Below, piece by piece: positions 36,399-45,880 of a DNA stretch of 64,000 nt. Location of the stretch: assembly GCF_900188415.1 (NCBI RefSeq), contig NZ_FZNV01000003.1, positions 248,001 through 312,000 of the forward strand. The letters are read 5' to 3'. Position 1 is the stretch's first letter; each line of letters begins with the position of its first letter. Under the pieces are notes generated by a model. That model was given only the letters and a program-made list of their open reading frames with translations, was not told where the DNA came from and made no database searches. Source of the stretch: Maribacter sedimenticola. Lineage in GTDB: Bacteria; Bacteroidota; Bacteroidia; Flavobacteriales; Flavobacteriaceae. A program made the position numbers and the translations under genes.

Positions 36399-39224
36399 AT
36401 GAACAAATTATTAATTTTTACATTCCTATTTGCGCTGGTAAATGTGACTGCACAGGATACCGGAAGCATTGTTGGTACATTAACGGACAAAGAAGTTAAT
36501 GACGAACCCTTGGCATTTGCCAATGTTTTGATCAAAGGCACTACAAAAGGTACAACCTCTGATTTTGATGGATTATATGAAATATCCGGTGTTGAGCCTG
36601 GTATTTACACAATTTCCTATAGCTATTTAGGATATGAAACGGTAGAAATACCCAATGTTGAGGTAATTGCGGGTAAAGTTACCACTATAGATGTACCCTT
36701 AAGTGCATCTCAAGGAGTTTCCCTTGACGAAGTAACCGTTACGACCGTGGCAAGAAAGGACTCTGAAACCGCTTTGTTATTGGATCAGAAGAGAGCCGTT
36801 GAGATAAAGGAAAGTATTGGCGCCGTAGAACTTGCGAAAATTGGCGTTTCCGATGCCGCAACGGCAACTACTAAAATCTCTGGAGTTACCAGTAGTGAAG
36901 CTACCGGGGATGTTTTCGTAAGAGGTTTGGGCGATAGATATCTGTCCTCTACCTTAAATGGTTTGCCCGTACCATCTGACGACATCGACAAAAAGAACAT
37001 AAACCTATCCTTATTTCCTACGCGTGTGCTCCAGAATGTGAGCATCAGTAAAACATACGGGGTAGACGGGTCCGCAGACCAAGCTTCAGGTAACATCAAT
37101 ATTACCTCTAGGGAATTGGCCGGATCAAGCGAATTGGCCGTAGGAGTATCCGGCGGTGTAAATTCAAATGTGGCCAAAAGCGGTGTATTCGATAATTTCA
37201 AAATCTCGCAAAATTCAAAAAATACCACATTTGGATTTTATGACCAAAGCCTTACCACCCAACAGTTAATCACAAATCAAGGCTGGAATACTTTGCAGCA
37301 AGAAAACCCAATGGATTATTCCATGTCCATAACCGCAGGTAAAAAGATAGCGGAACAACTTTCTGTTTTCTTTACCGCTTCCCATTCACGCTCTTTTGAA
37401 CATAGGGAAGGTTTATTTAGACAATTTCGTTCCAACTTTATAGATGATACCATTACCGATGCAACTACGTATCAAAAGAAAATTGTTAATAGTGGCCTAT
37501 TGGACATAACGTACTTGGCCAATGCCAAGAACAAGATAAAATCTAGTACATTTTTTGTAAACAAGCTAGACGAAAATGTTTTTGAAGGCGGGCGCAACGG
37601 GGAAGCCACTATTTTTGAGGAAACCAGTCCAAGTGAAGGTTTGTTCCAATTTATCAGGGACCAAAATACAAAGCAGACAAGATTGTTGATCACCCAGTTA
37701 ATAGGTAGACACCAAATTGGTGAAAAAAATACTTTGCAATGGGCAGGTGGGTATAACCTTCTAAATGCGGATGAACCAAACAGAATTAGGAACGAAGTCA
37801 ATTTTGACCCAGATGGTACATTGGTGCAACTTGGTAGAAATGGCGGTTTTCAACAACGAAAATCAAACCAGAAAATAAAGGACAACGAATTCAGTGCCTA
37901 CTTAAAGGATGAACTTAAGGTTATTGATGAGGAAAATAGAAACTTTAAACTCAACTTTGGAGTTTCCTACAGGAACAAGGAGCGTGATTTCAGCTCTGAG
38001 TTTGTTGGGGTAGAAGAAATAAATACCAATGCGGTCAACCCTACCTCTATTGACAATTTAGGTGTAATTTTTCGCCAATCATATTTTGATGCCGGACTTT
38101 TGGAAATTAACCTTTTAGGTTCCAATGCAAATGGCGAAAGAAAGGATATTTATTTGGGAACCCTAGATTCAAAAGCGGCGTTCTTCTCTTTTAACGTAGG
38201 CCTGGACCAATGGAATTTTGATGCAGGATTAAGATACCAGAGAGATGAAATAGATGTAACCTATGACATAGGCAACCTATCTCCAAGAACAGGTGAAAGT
38301 AATCAAGATTACAGCAATTTTTACCCTAGCTTAAATGTAAAATATACGATCAATGACCTTCATGCATTGCGTTTGGCGGTTAGCCGTACTATTACCCTTC
38401 CGGAATTCAAGGAGATCGCACCTTTCAGTTATGTTTCCCCAACAGGGCAGATTACACGCGGTAATCCAGATTTGATCGCTTCCAAGGATATCAACCTAGA
38501 TTTAAAATGGGAATATTTCCCATCTGCGGGAGAATTAATTTCAGTAGCCGCTTTCTATAAAGATATCTCGGATCCTATCAACAGGGTTAGGGAAAGAGGT
38601 TCCGCCGGTATTTTCTCATATTTCAATTCTGGTGAAAAAGCAGAGATATTCGGTCTGGAAGCAGAGACCAAATTAGACCTTGTAAAACCTACCTTTAACG
38701 ATGATGGCGATGCATCTGGTTATAATCTGAACATGGTTCTTAACGTAACCCGTATGTGGCACCAACAAGATCTAAAGGAAATATATAATGAGCAAGGCGG
38801 TCTACTAAGAAGCTTCCAATACAAAGGAATTACAGAGACCGATTTACAAGGCGCCTCTGACTGGATTTTTAACACCAGCCTAAATTATGATACGGCAGGT
38901 GACAATCCTTTTGCCATATCCTTGAACGCCAATTATGCATCAGATAAAATTTATTCTTTAGGCGTACCAACGGATCAAACCAATAGAGACATATTCTATG
39001 ATGACGCTATTGTAGAAAAGGGATTTGTAGTACTAAATGCACAAATCAGCAAAGAATTTGGCGAGCATCTTAAAGTAAGCCTTTTAGGAAATAATTTATT
39101 GAATCCAGAAATAAAACAAACTCAACTCGTTCGCAATCCTGTTACAGAAATAGAGCAGGAACAAACTGTAAGTTCATACTCAACCGGCATGGGCATTAGC
39201 CTAGGTCTTAATTACAAGTTTTAA
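36399..39224 (+). CDS. TonB-dependent outer membrane receptor with carboxypeptidase-regulatory-like N-terminal domain
   Basis: 941 residues. The signal peptide ends VTAQ; a carboxypeptidase-D regulatory-like beta-sandwich follows (about 20-105, GSIVGTLTDKE...DEVTVTT). The plug domain is next (about 125-235, with DVFVRGLGDRYLSSTLNG), and then a 22-strand barrel ending GLNYKF. It takes up a bound ligand across the outer membrane with TonB energy. No SusD partner follows; instead the next gene is a large duplicated lipoprotein, which may be the surface-bound capture protein. The upstream repeats suggest control by the PhoB-like regulator, so a phosphorus source is a candidate ligand. That is an inference. 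Confidence 0.93.
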   Translation: MNKLLIFTFLFALVNVTAQDTGSIVGTLTDKEVNDEPLAFANVLIKGTTKGTTSDFDGLYEISGVEPGIYTISYSYLGYETVEIPNVEVIAGKVTTIDVPLSASQGVSLDEVTVTTVARKDSETALLLDQKRAVEIKESIGAVELAKIGVSDAATATTKISGVTSSEATGDVFVRGLGDRYLSSTLNGLPVPSDDIDKKNINLSLFPTRVLQNVSISKTYGVDGSADQASGNINITSRELAGSSELAVGVSGGVNSNVAKSGVFDNFKISQNSKNTTFGFYDQSLTTQQLITNQGWNTLQQENPMDYSMSITAGKKIAEQLSVFFTASHSRSFEHREGLFRQFRSNFIDDTITDATTYQKKIVNSGLLDITYLANAKNKIKSSTFFVNKLDENVFEGGRNGEATIFEETSPSEGLFQFIRDQNTKQTRLLITQLIGRHQIGEKNTLQWAGGYNLLNADEPNRIRNEVNFDPDGTLVQLGRNGGFQQRKSNQKIKDNEFSAYLKDELKVIDEENRNFKLNFGVSYRNKERDFSSEFVGVEEINTNAVNPTSIDNLGVIFRQSYFDAGLLEINLLGSNANGERKDIYLGTLDSKAAFFSFNVGLDQWNFDAGLRYQRDEIDVTYDIGNLSPRTGESNQDYSNFYPSLNVKYTINDLHALRLAVSRTITLPEFKEIAPFSYVSPTGQITRGNPDLIASKDINLDLKWEYFPSAGELISVAAFYKDISDPINRVRERGSAGIFSYFNSGEKAEIFGLEAETKLDLVKPTFNDDGDASGYNLNMVLNVTRMWHQQDLKEIYNEQGGLLRSFQYKGITETDLQGASDWIFNTSLNYDTAGDNPFAISLNANYASDKIYSLGVPTDQTNRDIFYDDAIVEKGFVVLNAQISKEFGEHLKVSLLGNNLLNPEIKQTQLVRNPVTEIEQEQTVSSYSTGMGISLGLNYKF

Positions 39225-39265
39225 TGCAAACCAATTAATAATTAGTAACCTTAATGATTTTTATT

Positions 39266-41320
39266 ATGAAATTGAAAACGAGAAATTTTGTAAAAGTTTT
39301 TGTCCTAATGGCAGCAATGACATTTGTGAGCTGTAGCAATGATGACAACGATCCGGACGATGGTCCAGATGCAGTAACACCAACTTGTACCGATGGTATA
39401 AAAAACGGTGATGAAACAGGGGTTGACTGTGGTGGTTCTTGTACTGCTTGCGAAGATACCAACCCAGAAGAAAGCACTACTTTAACCGGACAATTATCCG
39501 AAGAAAGAACGCTGGATGCTTCTAAAACCTACACTTTAGAGAAAAACTACAGTATTGAAGCCGGTGGTAAATTAATTATCCCTGCAGGTACGGTAATCAA
39601 TGCAACGGTGGAGTCCGGTGATGAAACCGAAACGTATATCGTTGTTCAAAGAGGTGGGGAAATAGATATCCAAGGTACTGCTGCGGCTCCCGTAATTATG
39701 CAATCTACAGGTGGAGAAGCCGGTCAATGGGGTGGTTTGGTCTTATTAGGAGACGCTACTACTACTGAAGGTGTTGACGCAACAGCAGAAGTTGGCAACT
39801 TTAAATACGGGGGGTCTAACGATGCCGATAATTCCGGATCCATTAGCTACTTGATCATAAAACATGCCGGTGCGCAAATTAATGCGGAATCGCAGTACAA
39901 CGGACTTACACTTTACGCAGTAGGTTCTGAAACTACTATTGATAACGTAGCTATGATCGATGGGGACGATGATGGTGTTGAGTTTTTTGGCGGAACAGTT
40001 TCTGCTACCAACTTATATTTTGAAAACAACCAAGACGATTCTATCGATTGGACAGAAGGTTGGAACGGAACCGTTACCAATGCGTATGTACTGCATACAA
40101 AAGAAGGTTTCTCAACTGCAGTTGAAGCCGATAAAGCAAACGGAAATCCTAAGCTAATAAACTTTACGGCAGTTTCAACGGTAGGTGGTACCGCTTTACA
40201 ATTTAAAGCAACTTCCGGGGCTACAATTACCGGACTTTCTTTAAGTGGTTATGCTACTTCAATAGACATGAAGGACAATGGTCCTTTGGCCAACGTAATC
40301 ATAGATGGTGTAGCTGGCGACCCAGAAAATAGCTATAATTCCAATGCAACTGTAGATATCGCTATTTTTGATTGGGTAAATACAGATACCACTGTTGGAA
40401 GCAGTATTTTAACAGGGAACTTGACCAGTGACCTTACCTTAGATGCCAACATCAACTACTTATTGTCTAAAAACTATAGCGTTGAAGATGGTGCAACACT
40501 TACTATTCCTGCAGGTACCACCATTAGTGCTCAAGTGGAATCAGGTGATGAAACCGAAACTTACATCGTTGTTCAAAGAGGAGGTAAAATTGTAATAGAA
40601 GGAACAGAAGCCGATCCTGTTGTAATGACCTCTACGAACGACAATCCTGGCGATTGGGGCGGATTGGTGATTTTAGGAGATGCCACTACTACAGAAGGTA
40701 TTGATGCTACTGCTGAAGTAGGCGATTTCAAATACGGTGGCACTAATGATACAGACAACTCAGGTTCTATAAGCTACTTGATCATAAAAAATGCAGGTGC
40801 CCAGATTAATGCCGAGTCTCAGTACAACGGTCTTACTCTTTATGCTGTAGGTTCTGAAACTACTATTGACAACGTTGCAATGATCGATGGTGAAGATGAT
40901 GGTGTTGAGTTCTTTGGCGGTACAGTTTCTGCTTCAAACTTATACTTCGAAAACAACCAAGATGATTCTATTGACTGGACAGAAGGTTGGAACGGAACCG
41001 TAACTACGGCTTACGTTTTGCATAATCAAGAAGGTTTCTCTACCGCTGTTGAAGCCGATAAAGCAAACGGAAATCCTAAGTTAATAGATTTCACTGCTGT
41101 TTCTACAGTTGGTGGTACAGCTTTACAATTCAAAGCTACTTCTGGAGCTACGCTAACAAACGTTAGTCTTTCTGGTTATGATACCAATGTTGACATGAAA
41201 GACAACGGACCATTAGAGAATGTCATCGTAGACGGTACAGCTCTTACTACCGTAGATGATGATGTTTTTAACGGTACTGCTGTTGATGTGGCTATTTTCG
41301 CTTGGGCAACTGGAAACTAA
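39266..41320 (+). CDS. Surface lipoprotein with two 309-residue repeats (beta-helix-like)
   Basis: 684 residues from the ATG at 39266; the upstream ATG at 39254 adds only MIFI ahead of a good lipoprotein signal (lipid Cys23 in FVSC). A short Cys-rich segment follows (C41, C55, C59, C62, with the CTDGIKNGDETG pattern seen in secreted Bacteroidota proteins). The rest is two tandem copies, residues 73-381 and 382-684, offset by exactly 927 bp with no indel over the sampled anchors. Repeated short Gly/Asn/Asp turns (IDNVAMIDG, VEFFGGTVSA) suggest a right-handed parallel beta-helix. I do not recognise a catalytic site. It is probably co-transcribed with the receptor, 41 bp upstream, and ends before a strong terminator. 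Confidence 0.88.
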   Translation: MKLKTRNFVKVFVLMAAMTFVSCSNDDNDPDDGPDAVTPTCTDGIKNGDETGVDCGGSCTACEDTNPEESTTLTGQLSEERTLDASKTYTLEKNYSIEAGGKLIIPAGTVINATVESGDETETYIVVQRGGEIDIQGTAAAPVIMQSTGGEAGQWGGLVLLGDATTTEGVDATAEVGNFKYGGSNDADNSGSISYLIIKHAGAQINAESQYNGLTLYAVGSETTIDNVAMIDGDDDGVEFFGGTVSATNLYFENNQDDSIDWTEGWNGTVTNAYVLHTKEGFSTAVEADKANGNPKLINFTAVSTVGGTALQFKATSGATITGLSLSGYATSIDMKDNGPLANVIIDGVAGDPENSYNSNATVDIAIFDWVNTDTTVGSSILTGNLTSDLTLDANINYLLSKNYSVEDGATLTIPAGTTISAQVESGDETETYIVVQRGGKIVIEGTEADPVVMTSTNDNPGDWGGLVILGDATTTEGIDATAEVGDFKYGGTNDTDNSGSISYLIIKNAGAQINAESQYNGLTLYAVGSETTIDNVAMIDGEDDGVEFFGGTVSASNLYFENNQDDSIDWTEGWNGTVTTAYVLHNQEGFSTAVEADKANGNPKLIDFTAVSTVGGTALQFKATSGATLTNVSLSGYDTNVDMKDNGPLENVIVDGTALTTVDDDVFNGTAVDVAIFAWATGN

Positions 41321-41343
41321 ATTATCGCATATTTTTTAATAAT

Positions 41344-41368
41344 AAGCCCGCAATTTGCGGGCTTTTTT
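41344..41368 (+). terminator. Rho-independent terminator after the receptor-lipoprotein operon
   Basis: Arms AAGCCCGCA and TGCGGGCTT enclose a three-base loop and are followed by a T-run. It closes the 36399-41320 transcript. Confidence 0.9.
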
Positions 41369-41431
41369 GCATTTCATCGAAAAATTTAAAAGAAACGTGC
41401 TAGTCCCTTGACATTCAGGAATCAATATTCC

Positions 41432-41439
41432 TATATTTG
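41432..41439 (+). promoter_or_regulatory. Flavobacterial promoter of the first T9SS mini-protein
   Basis: TATATTTG is a perfect -7 box, with TTGACA (41408-41413) upstream at a spacing fitting the -33 element. It is followed by the ATG at 41461. Confidence 0.65.
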
Positions 41440-41460
41440 TGGTATACATTTTGTATGTAA

Positions 41461-41775
41461 ATGCGTATGAAGCATCTTTACCTCGTTATCTTTTTCCTAT
41501 TTGTATCCTTCAGCTATGGGCAAAGTACCCAAAGCAATGGGGATATTGATGGTTTTAGCATGTACCCAAATCCGGTTACTACAGGTAAAGTTTTTATTTC
41601 AACCGACCTAAATGCTCCCAAGGAAATTTTTATCTACGATGTTTTTGGAACGGTATTGTTAAAAACAACCATATTGGGAAAAGAACTTAATCTTTCCGAC
41701 CTTGATGCCGGTGTATATGTGTTGCGTGTTTTTGAAAAAGATAAAATGGCCACTAGAAAATTGATCGTAAAATAA
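41461..41775 (+). CDS. Mini-protein: signal peptide plus stand-alone T9SS type A sorting domain (copy 1)
   Basis: 104 residues. A signal peptide (ends FSYGQ) is followed by about 12 linker residues and then a complete Por-secretion-tail-like domain: MYPNPVTTGKVFI, IYDVFGTVLL, LNLSDLDAGVYVLRV and RKLIVK at the C-terminus. Normally this tail is attached to a large cargo for type IX secretion and anchoring. Here there is no cargo. ATGs at 41461 and 41467 are both possible starts. It stands alone between a terminator and its near-duplicate. Confidence 0.9.
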   Translation: MRMKHLYLVIFFLFVSFSYGQSTQSNGDIDGFSMYPNPVTTGKVFISTDLNAPKEIFIYDVFGTVLLKTTILGKELNLSDLDAGVYVLRVFEKDKMATRKLIVK

Positions 41776-41958
41776 ATAGGTAATCTATCTCTATTTATTA
41801 AGCCATACCCCAATTACTACAATCGATTAAATACATAAAATTCCGATAAAGAACATTCCGTATCTAATTGACCTACATAATCTTAGCTTTCACAACATTT
41901 TCAAACCCATAGTTTAGCATATAAGTACCTTTATATTGTTGATCCCAAATCAATTAAA

Positions 41959-42282
41959 ATGAAGAAAATCTACTTTTTGCTACTTATGGTACTTTCCTTT
42001 GGTGTTTACGCCCAAGAAACCATTGATATAAATCAATTACACAATGACGAAATTGCTGGATTTAAACTCTATCCAAATCCTGTAATAGCAGATGTGGTCT
42101 ACGTAACTACAGAAAAAAACAATTTAAAGGAAGTGAAAATCTATGACGTTTTCGGTGAATTGGTGCTTACGGATAGATTGCACACCAAGGCCTTGAACAT
42201 TTCCAGACTTTCTGCCGGTGTCTATGTTGTTCAGGTTACCGAGGACGAAAAAACTATTACCCGAAAGTTGATCGTTAAATAA
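41959..42282 (+). CDS. Mini-protein: signal peptide plus stand-alone T9SS type A sorting domain (copy 2)
   Basis: 107 residues with the same plan as copy 1: signal peptide ending VYAQ, linker, LYPNPVIADVVYV, IYDVFGELVL, LNISRLSAGVYVVQV and RKLIVK. The two are recognisable paralogues, conserved mainly in the tail motifs and not in the linker. A near-match promoter TACCTTTA lies at 41926-41933, so each copy seems to have its own promoter. The 183-bp gap between the copies holds no gene. Confidence 0.9.
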   Translation: MKKIYFLLLMVLSFGVYAQETIDINQLHNDEIAGFKLYPNPVIADVVYVTTEKNNLKEVKIYDVFGELVLTDRLHTKALNISRLSAGVYVVQVTEDEKTITRKLIVK

Positions 42283-42331
42283 CGCCCCTTACAATATGCC
42301 CCCAACGAACCAATAAAATAAATTGGTTCAG

Positions 42332-42339
42332 TACCTTTG
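42332..42339 (+). promoter_or_regulatory. Flavobacterial -7 box for the LuxE-like gene
   Basis: TACCTTTG is a perfect match. It ends 19 bp before the ATG at 42359 and lies downstream of the in-frame TTG at 42323, so the TTG cannot be the start of translation of this transcript. Confidence 0.6.
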
Positions 42340-42358
42340 CTTTAAGCGGATATATTCC

Positions 42359-43336
42359 ATGGAGCAAAATTCTATATTTACTATACGCAACCGCGAGGAT
42401 TTTTTAGCCCACGCCCTGCGCATATTTTCATTTCAATACCACAATAACGTTATATACCGTTCCTTTTGTAATCATTTGGGCGTTGATACAGGTACCGTGA
42501 CGAAATTGGAACAGATTCCGTTTTTACCCATAGAATTTTTCAAATCTAAAAAAGTAGTAAGTTCTACCGGCCACGAAGAAATTATTTTTACCAGTAGCGG
42601 TACAACGGGCAGCCAAACAAGCAAACATTTTGTTACCGACCTACAAGTATATGAACATAGTTATTTAAAGGCTTTTACGCATTTTTACGGCGCTATTGAG
42701 GACTATTGTGTACTGGCTCTCTTACCATCGTATTTAGAGCGCACAGGCTCTTCGCTAATTTATATGGTTGAGGACCTGATCACAAAATCCCAACACCCAA
42801 AAAGTGGTTTTTTCCTAAATGAATATGATCGTTTGCACCAGTTGATTTTAGAACTGCAAAGAACCAATACCAAGCTACTTATCATTGGTGTTTCTTTTGC
42901 TCTTTTGGAGTTTACCGAAAAATATCAGTTATCCCTCCAAAATACCATTATTATGGAAACCGGTGGTATGAAAGGCAGACGTAAGGAGCTTGTTCGCCAA
43001 GAGTTGCATCATCTATTAAAAGGTGGTTTTGGAGTATCTGAAATTCATTCCGAATATGGCATGACGGAGTTGTTGTCACAGGCGTATTCCAAAGGTGAAG
43101 GTATATTCCATTGCCCTCCTTGGATGCAGGTACTGATTCGTGATACTGAAGATCCGTTAAGCTATCAAAAAATAGGAAAAAACGGAGGCATCAATATTAT
43201 TGACCTGGCCAACATAAATTCTTGTTCCTTTATTGCTACCCAAGACCTTGGAAAAGTCAACAATGATGGCTCTTTTGAAGTAATTGGCAGATTTGACAAC
43301 TCTGATATAAGAGGCTGCAACCTAATGGTGCTTTAA
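42359..43336 (+). CDS. LuxE-like acyl-protein synthetase/adenylating enzyme
   Basis: 325 residues from the ATG at 42359, giving MEQNSIFTIRN. The central IIFTSSGTTGSQTSKHF is the phosphate-binding loop of the ANL adenylation superfamily in its LuxE form. LuxE activates fatty acids as acyl-AMP and transfers them to its own cysteine. No luxCD or other lux genes are near, so bioluminescence is unlikely. In Bacteroidota such proteins are usually annotated simply as acyl transferases. It converges with the lipoprotein gene on the other strand, the stops overlapping by 4 bp. Confidence 0.85.
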   Translation: MEQNSIFTIRNREDFLAHALRIFSFQYHNNVIYRSFCNHLGVDTGTVTKLEQIPFLPIEFFKSKKVVSSTGHEEIIFTSSGTTGSQTSKHFVTDLQVYEHSYLKAFTHFYGAIEDYCVLALLPSYLERTGSSLIYMVEDLITKSQHPKSGFFLNEYDRLHQLILELQRTNTKLLIIGVSFALLEFTEKYQLSLQNTIIMETGGMKGRRKELVRQELHHLLKGGFGVSEIHSEYGMTELLSQAYSKGEGIFHCPPWMQVLIRDTEDPLSYQKIGKNGGINIIDLANINSCSFIATQDLGKVNNDGSFEVIGRFDNSDIRGCNLMVL

Positions 43337-43782
43337 TTCTTACTCAGCACATAATCCAGACCTGGACCATCACAAGCCATCCATAAACTGGAAATCATGC
43401 TGGAAGTTCTATACATTAACAGTTCCTTATCATCACCTGTACAATTTGCCGCAAGACCATTTCCTGTTGTAAAGGTAAGTTCCAAATAATGTGCATCATC
43501 ATCTTCAAACTCCATAACCTCAAAAGTTCCTTCGGCTATAGTATTGACTTCATCAACCGTACGCGATTTCAAAAAAGTACCTTCTGGGGTAAATATATAG
43601 TACTCTTGCCATGCCATATCACTACCAGTAGTTTCAGTATTTGCCCAACTTTCCGTCATTTTGACCAGCTCCCATTTTTGCTCAGAGAAAACAAATTGTG
43701 TTGATTCCAACCCAAAGTCATCCTCACTGGAACATGAAATCAATAGTAATAATACTAATGTAAAAGCAGCAAATTTTCCCAT
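43333..43782 (-). CDS. Small lipoprotein, lipocalin-like, unknown function
   Basis: 149 residues with a lipoprotein signal peptide (LLISCSS, lipid Cys17). The body, with KWELVKMTESW near the N-terminus, YYIFTPEGTFLKSRT, and alternating strands to the C-terminus, resembles the lipocalin-like domains common in Bacteroidota lipoproteins. The function is not known. It shares 4 bp at its 3' end with the LuxE-like gene. Confidence 0.8.
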   Translation of the reverse strand: MGKFAAFTLVLLLLISCSSEDDFGLESTQFVFSEQKWELVKMTESWANTETTGSDMAWQEYYIFTPEGTFLKSRTVDEVNTIAEGTFEVMEFEDDDAHYLELTFTTGNGLAANCTGDDKELLMYRTSSMISSLWMACDGPGLDYVLSKN

Positions 43783-43851
43783 ATGATGACAGTTTTAACC
43801 TATTAAGTAGATGCCTTAAAACAAAAACGTTGCGTAAAATTCGCCAATAAA

Positions 43852-44385
43852 TTATAATCCTAAAATCTTAGCATCCACAAAAAAGGTAGAATTAACTTCC
43901 AGCTCGTGATCGGAACTCATTAATTCATCTGTAACCGTATTAAGACGTAAGGAAAACTCGTCTTTTTTTATATATTCCTTTAAATCGGCATCAGAAGTCA
44001 ATAAGCTAATGGTATTACCGGCGTTTTCCGGAACTTCGTTCAAGTAAGCAATTTGTATTTCTTCCAAGCCTTCTGCAGAAATGAATACCTCAATGGAATT
44101 TAAAAAACTAAAATCAGAATCATCGGGAGAAAGAATGACCATTTCCAATTCTGTCAATACGATTTCCTCAATAAGGTCTTTTCTGGTATCGTTTACCGCA
44201 AATTTAGATTCTGAGTTTGTTTCGGTCTCCGGAGTAAATACATCAAAAGGTAAATCTATACCCGCAGTAGATGGTATAGTAGCACGCTGGCTATATTCCA
44301 TATCAAATTTTGTTAATTCGTCTAGTTTATCACAAGAAGAAAAAAGAGCGAGTAGACATATAATTGAGATATATTTTTTGATCAT
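43852..44385 (-). CDS. Lipoprotein, unknown function
   Basis: 177 residues, lipoprotein signal peptide ending FSSCDKL (lipid Cys18). The body is acidic (many Glu/Asp) and predicted mixed alpha/beta, with LTELEMVILSPDDSDFSFL and VFISAEGLEEIQIAYL. No known family was recognised. It follows tyrS on the same strand, but a hairpin (44415-44450) separates them, so it may be transcribed only by read-through. Confidence 0.8.
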   Translation of the reverse strand: MIKKYISIICLLALFSSCDKLDELTKFDMEYSQRATIPSTAGIDLPFDVFTPETETNSESKFAVNDTRKDLIEEIVLTELEMVILSPDDSDFSFLNSIEVFISAEGLEEIQIAYLNEVPENAGNTISLLTSDADLKEYIKKDEFSLRLNTVTDELMSSDHELEVNSTFFVDAKILGL

Positions 44386-44414
44386 AGTTCAGGGGTTTTA
44401 TCCTTTATAACGAA

Positions 44415-44450
44415 GTATCCCATTAATTATTTTAAAAATTAAGGGGATAC
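44415..44450 (-). terminator. Hairpin downstream of tyrS, possible terminator
   Basis: GTATCCC (44415-44421) pairs with GGGATAC (44444-44450), and the stem continues as TTAATT/AATTAA around an eight-base loop after one mismatch. No clear T-run follows in the tyrS direction, so attenuator or processing site are alternatives. Confidence 0.4.
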
Positions 44451-44477
44451 ATATACGATATAAAAAAGAACTATTTG

Positions 44478-45776
44478 CTAATCATTGAATACCAGTACAA
44501 AATAATTTTTTTTACCTCTTTGCAAGAGTACAAACTTATTATTGATCAAGTCATTGGGCGTAATGAGATAATCTTCCTTTACTTTCTCTTTATTTACCGA
44601 AATGGAATTTTGTTTCAGTTCTCTCCTTGCTTCCCCGTTGGATCCCAAGAAACTGGTTTTTGCGGACAAGGCACCGATCATATCCAAACCATCAGTCAGC
44701 TCGGATTTTGAAAGTTCCGCTTGGGGGACCCCTTCAAAAATTTCCAAAAACGTTTTTTCGTTCAAGCCTTTTAAATCGGAACCAGTAGATCTTCCAAACA
44801 ATATTTCACTTGCGCGAACGGCATTGTCCAAATCGTCCTGTGAATGAACCATAACGGTGACCTCATCTGCCAAACGTTTCTGCAGTAATCGTAAATGGGG
44901 CGCTTCTTGATGTTTCTCTATCAACGCTTCAATTTCCTGTTGGCCCAGGAAGGTAAAAATCTTTATATATTTTTCCGCATCGGTATCTGAGGTATTCAAC
45001 CAATATTGATAAAATTTATACGGTGAAGTACGCTCTGCATCCAACCAAATATTTCCCCCTTCTGTCTTACCGAATTTTGTGCCATCTGCTTTGGTGATCA
45101 GCGGACATGTAAGCGCATAGCCCTTTCCACCGGCTATTCTTCTAATCAGTTCCGTTCCCGTAGTTATATTGCCCCATTGATCACTACCACCCATTTGAAG
45201 GCTACAGTTATGCTCACGATATAGGTGAAGAAAATCATAACCTTGTACCAATTGGTAGGTAAATTCCGTAAAAGACATGCCCTCCTTGGCTTCCGCGGAC
45301 AACCTTTTTTTAACCGAATCCTTGGACATCATGTAGTTAACGGTAATATGCTTGCCTACATCCCTTATGAACTCTAAAAAAGAAAAATTCTTCATCCAGT
45401 CGTAATTGTTGACCAAGACCGCCGCATTATCTCCATCTACCGAAAAATCCAAAAAGCGGGACAATTGTTCCTTAAGCGCATTTTCATTATGACGCAAAGT
45501 TTTTTCATCAAGTAAATTACGCTCGGCAGATTTTCCCGATGGATCACCGATCATTCCTGTGGCACCTCCTATCAATGCATAGGGCTTGTGGCCCGCCAAT
45601 TGAAAGTGGCGCAACATCATGACACCGACCAAATGACCTATATGCAACGAATCTGCGGTTGGATCAATACCAACGTATGCAGCCTGCATTCCTTCCATAA
45701 GATGTTCTTCTGTTCCCGGCATTGCATCATGCAACATTCCACGCCATTGTAACTCCTTGACAAAATTTGTTGTCAT
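44478..45776 (-). CDS. tyrS: Tyrosyl-tRNA synthetase
   Basis: 432 residues, usual length for bacterial TyrRS. The class I HIGH motif is [13 protein letters not shown], the tyrosine/tRNA site includes [12 protein letters not shown], and the KMSKS equivalent is KFGKTEGG, as in the main bacterial TyrS type. The C-terminal S4-like RNA-binding domain (about 360-430, [11 protein letters not shown]) is present. It charges tRNA-Tyr in the cytoplasm. Confidence 0.97.
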   Translation of the reverse strand: MTTNFVKELQWRGMLHDAMPGTEEHLMEGMQAAYVGIDPTADSLHIGHLVGVMMLRHFQLAGHKPYALIGGATGMIGDPSGKSAERNLLDEKTLRHNENALKEQLSRFLDFSVDGDNAAVLVNNYDWMKNFSFLEFIRDVGKHITVNYMMSKDSVKKRLSAEAKEGMSFTEFTYQLVQGYDFLHLYREHNCSLQMGGSDQWGNITTGTELIRRIAGGKGYALTCPLITKADGTKFGKTEGGNIWLDAERTSPYKFYQYWLNTSDTDAEKYIKIFTFLGQQEIEALIEKHQEAPHLRLLQKRLADEVTVMVHSQDDLDNAVRASEILFGRSTGSDLKGLNEKTFLEIFEGVPQAELSKSELTDGLDMIGALSAKTSFLGSNGEARRELKQNSISVNKEKVKEDYLITPNDLINNKFVLLQRGKKNYFVLVFND

Positions 45777-45801
45777 CGTATTCTAAATTATAATTGAAAT
45801 G

Positions 45802-45809
45802 CAAATATA
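45802..45809 (-). promoter_or_regulatory. Flavobacterial -7 box for tyrS
   Basis: TATATTTG on the minus strand, a perfect TAnnTTTG, 25 bp upstream of the tyrS ATG. Confidence 0.6.
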
Positions 45810-45868
45810 AATGGAATTCTTGCCAGTACACAGTAGAACAAAGCATGAATTTATCGGCTTGTATTCCC

Positions 45869-45876
45869 TAACTTTG
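45869..45876 (+). promoter_or_regulatory. Flavobacterial -7 box directly before the SDR gene
   Basis: TAACTTTG matches TAnnTTTG exactly and ends only four bases before the ATG at 45881. Transcription would then start at or about the ATG, which suggests a leaderless mRNA. Confidence 0.5.
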
Positions 45877-45880
45877 AAAT

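Noticed and set aside
36356-36541. 61-codon minus-strand frame between phoB and the TonB receptor
   Set aside because: It overlaps the regulatory region and the receptor signal peptide and shows no protein features.
39235-39477. 80-codon minus-strand frame over the lipoprotein start
   Set aside because: It is antisense to the signal peptide and Cys-rich region of the lipoprotein gene.
42323-42358. TTG start adding 12 residues to the LuxE-like protein
   Set aside because: The TAnnTTTG promoter box lies downstream of this codon.
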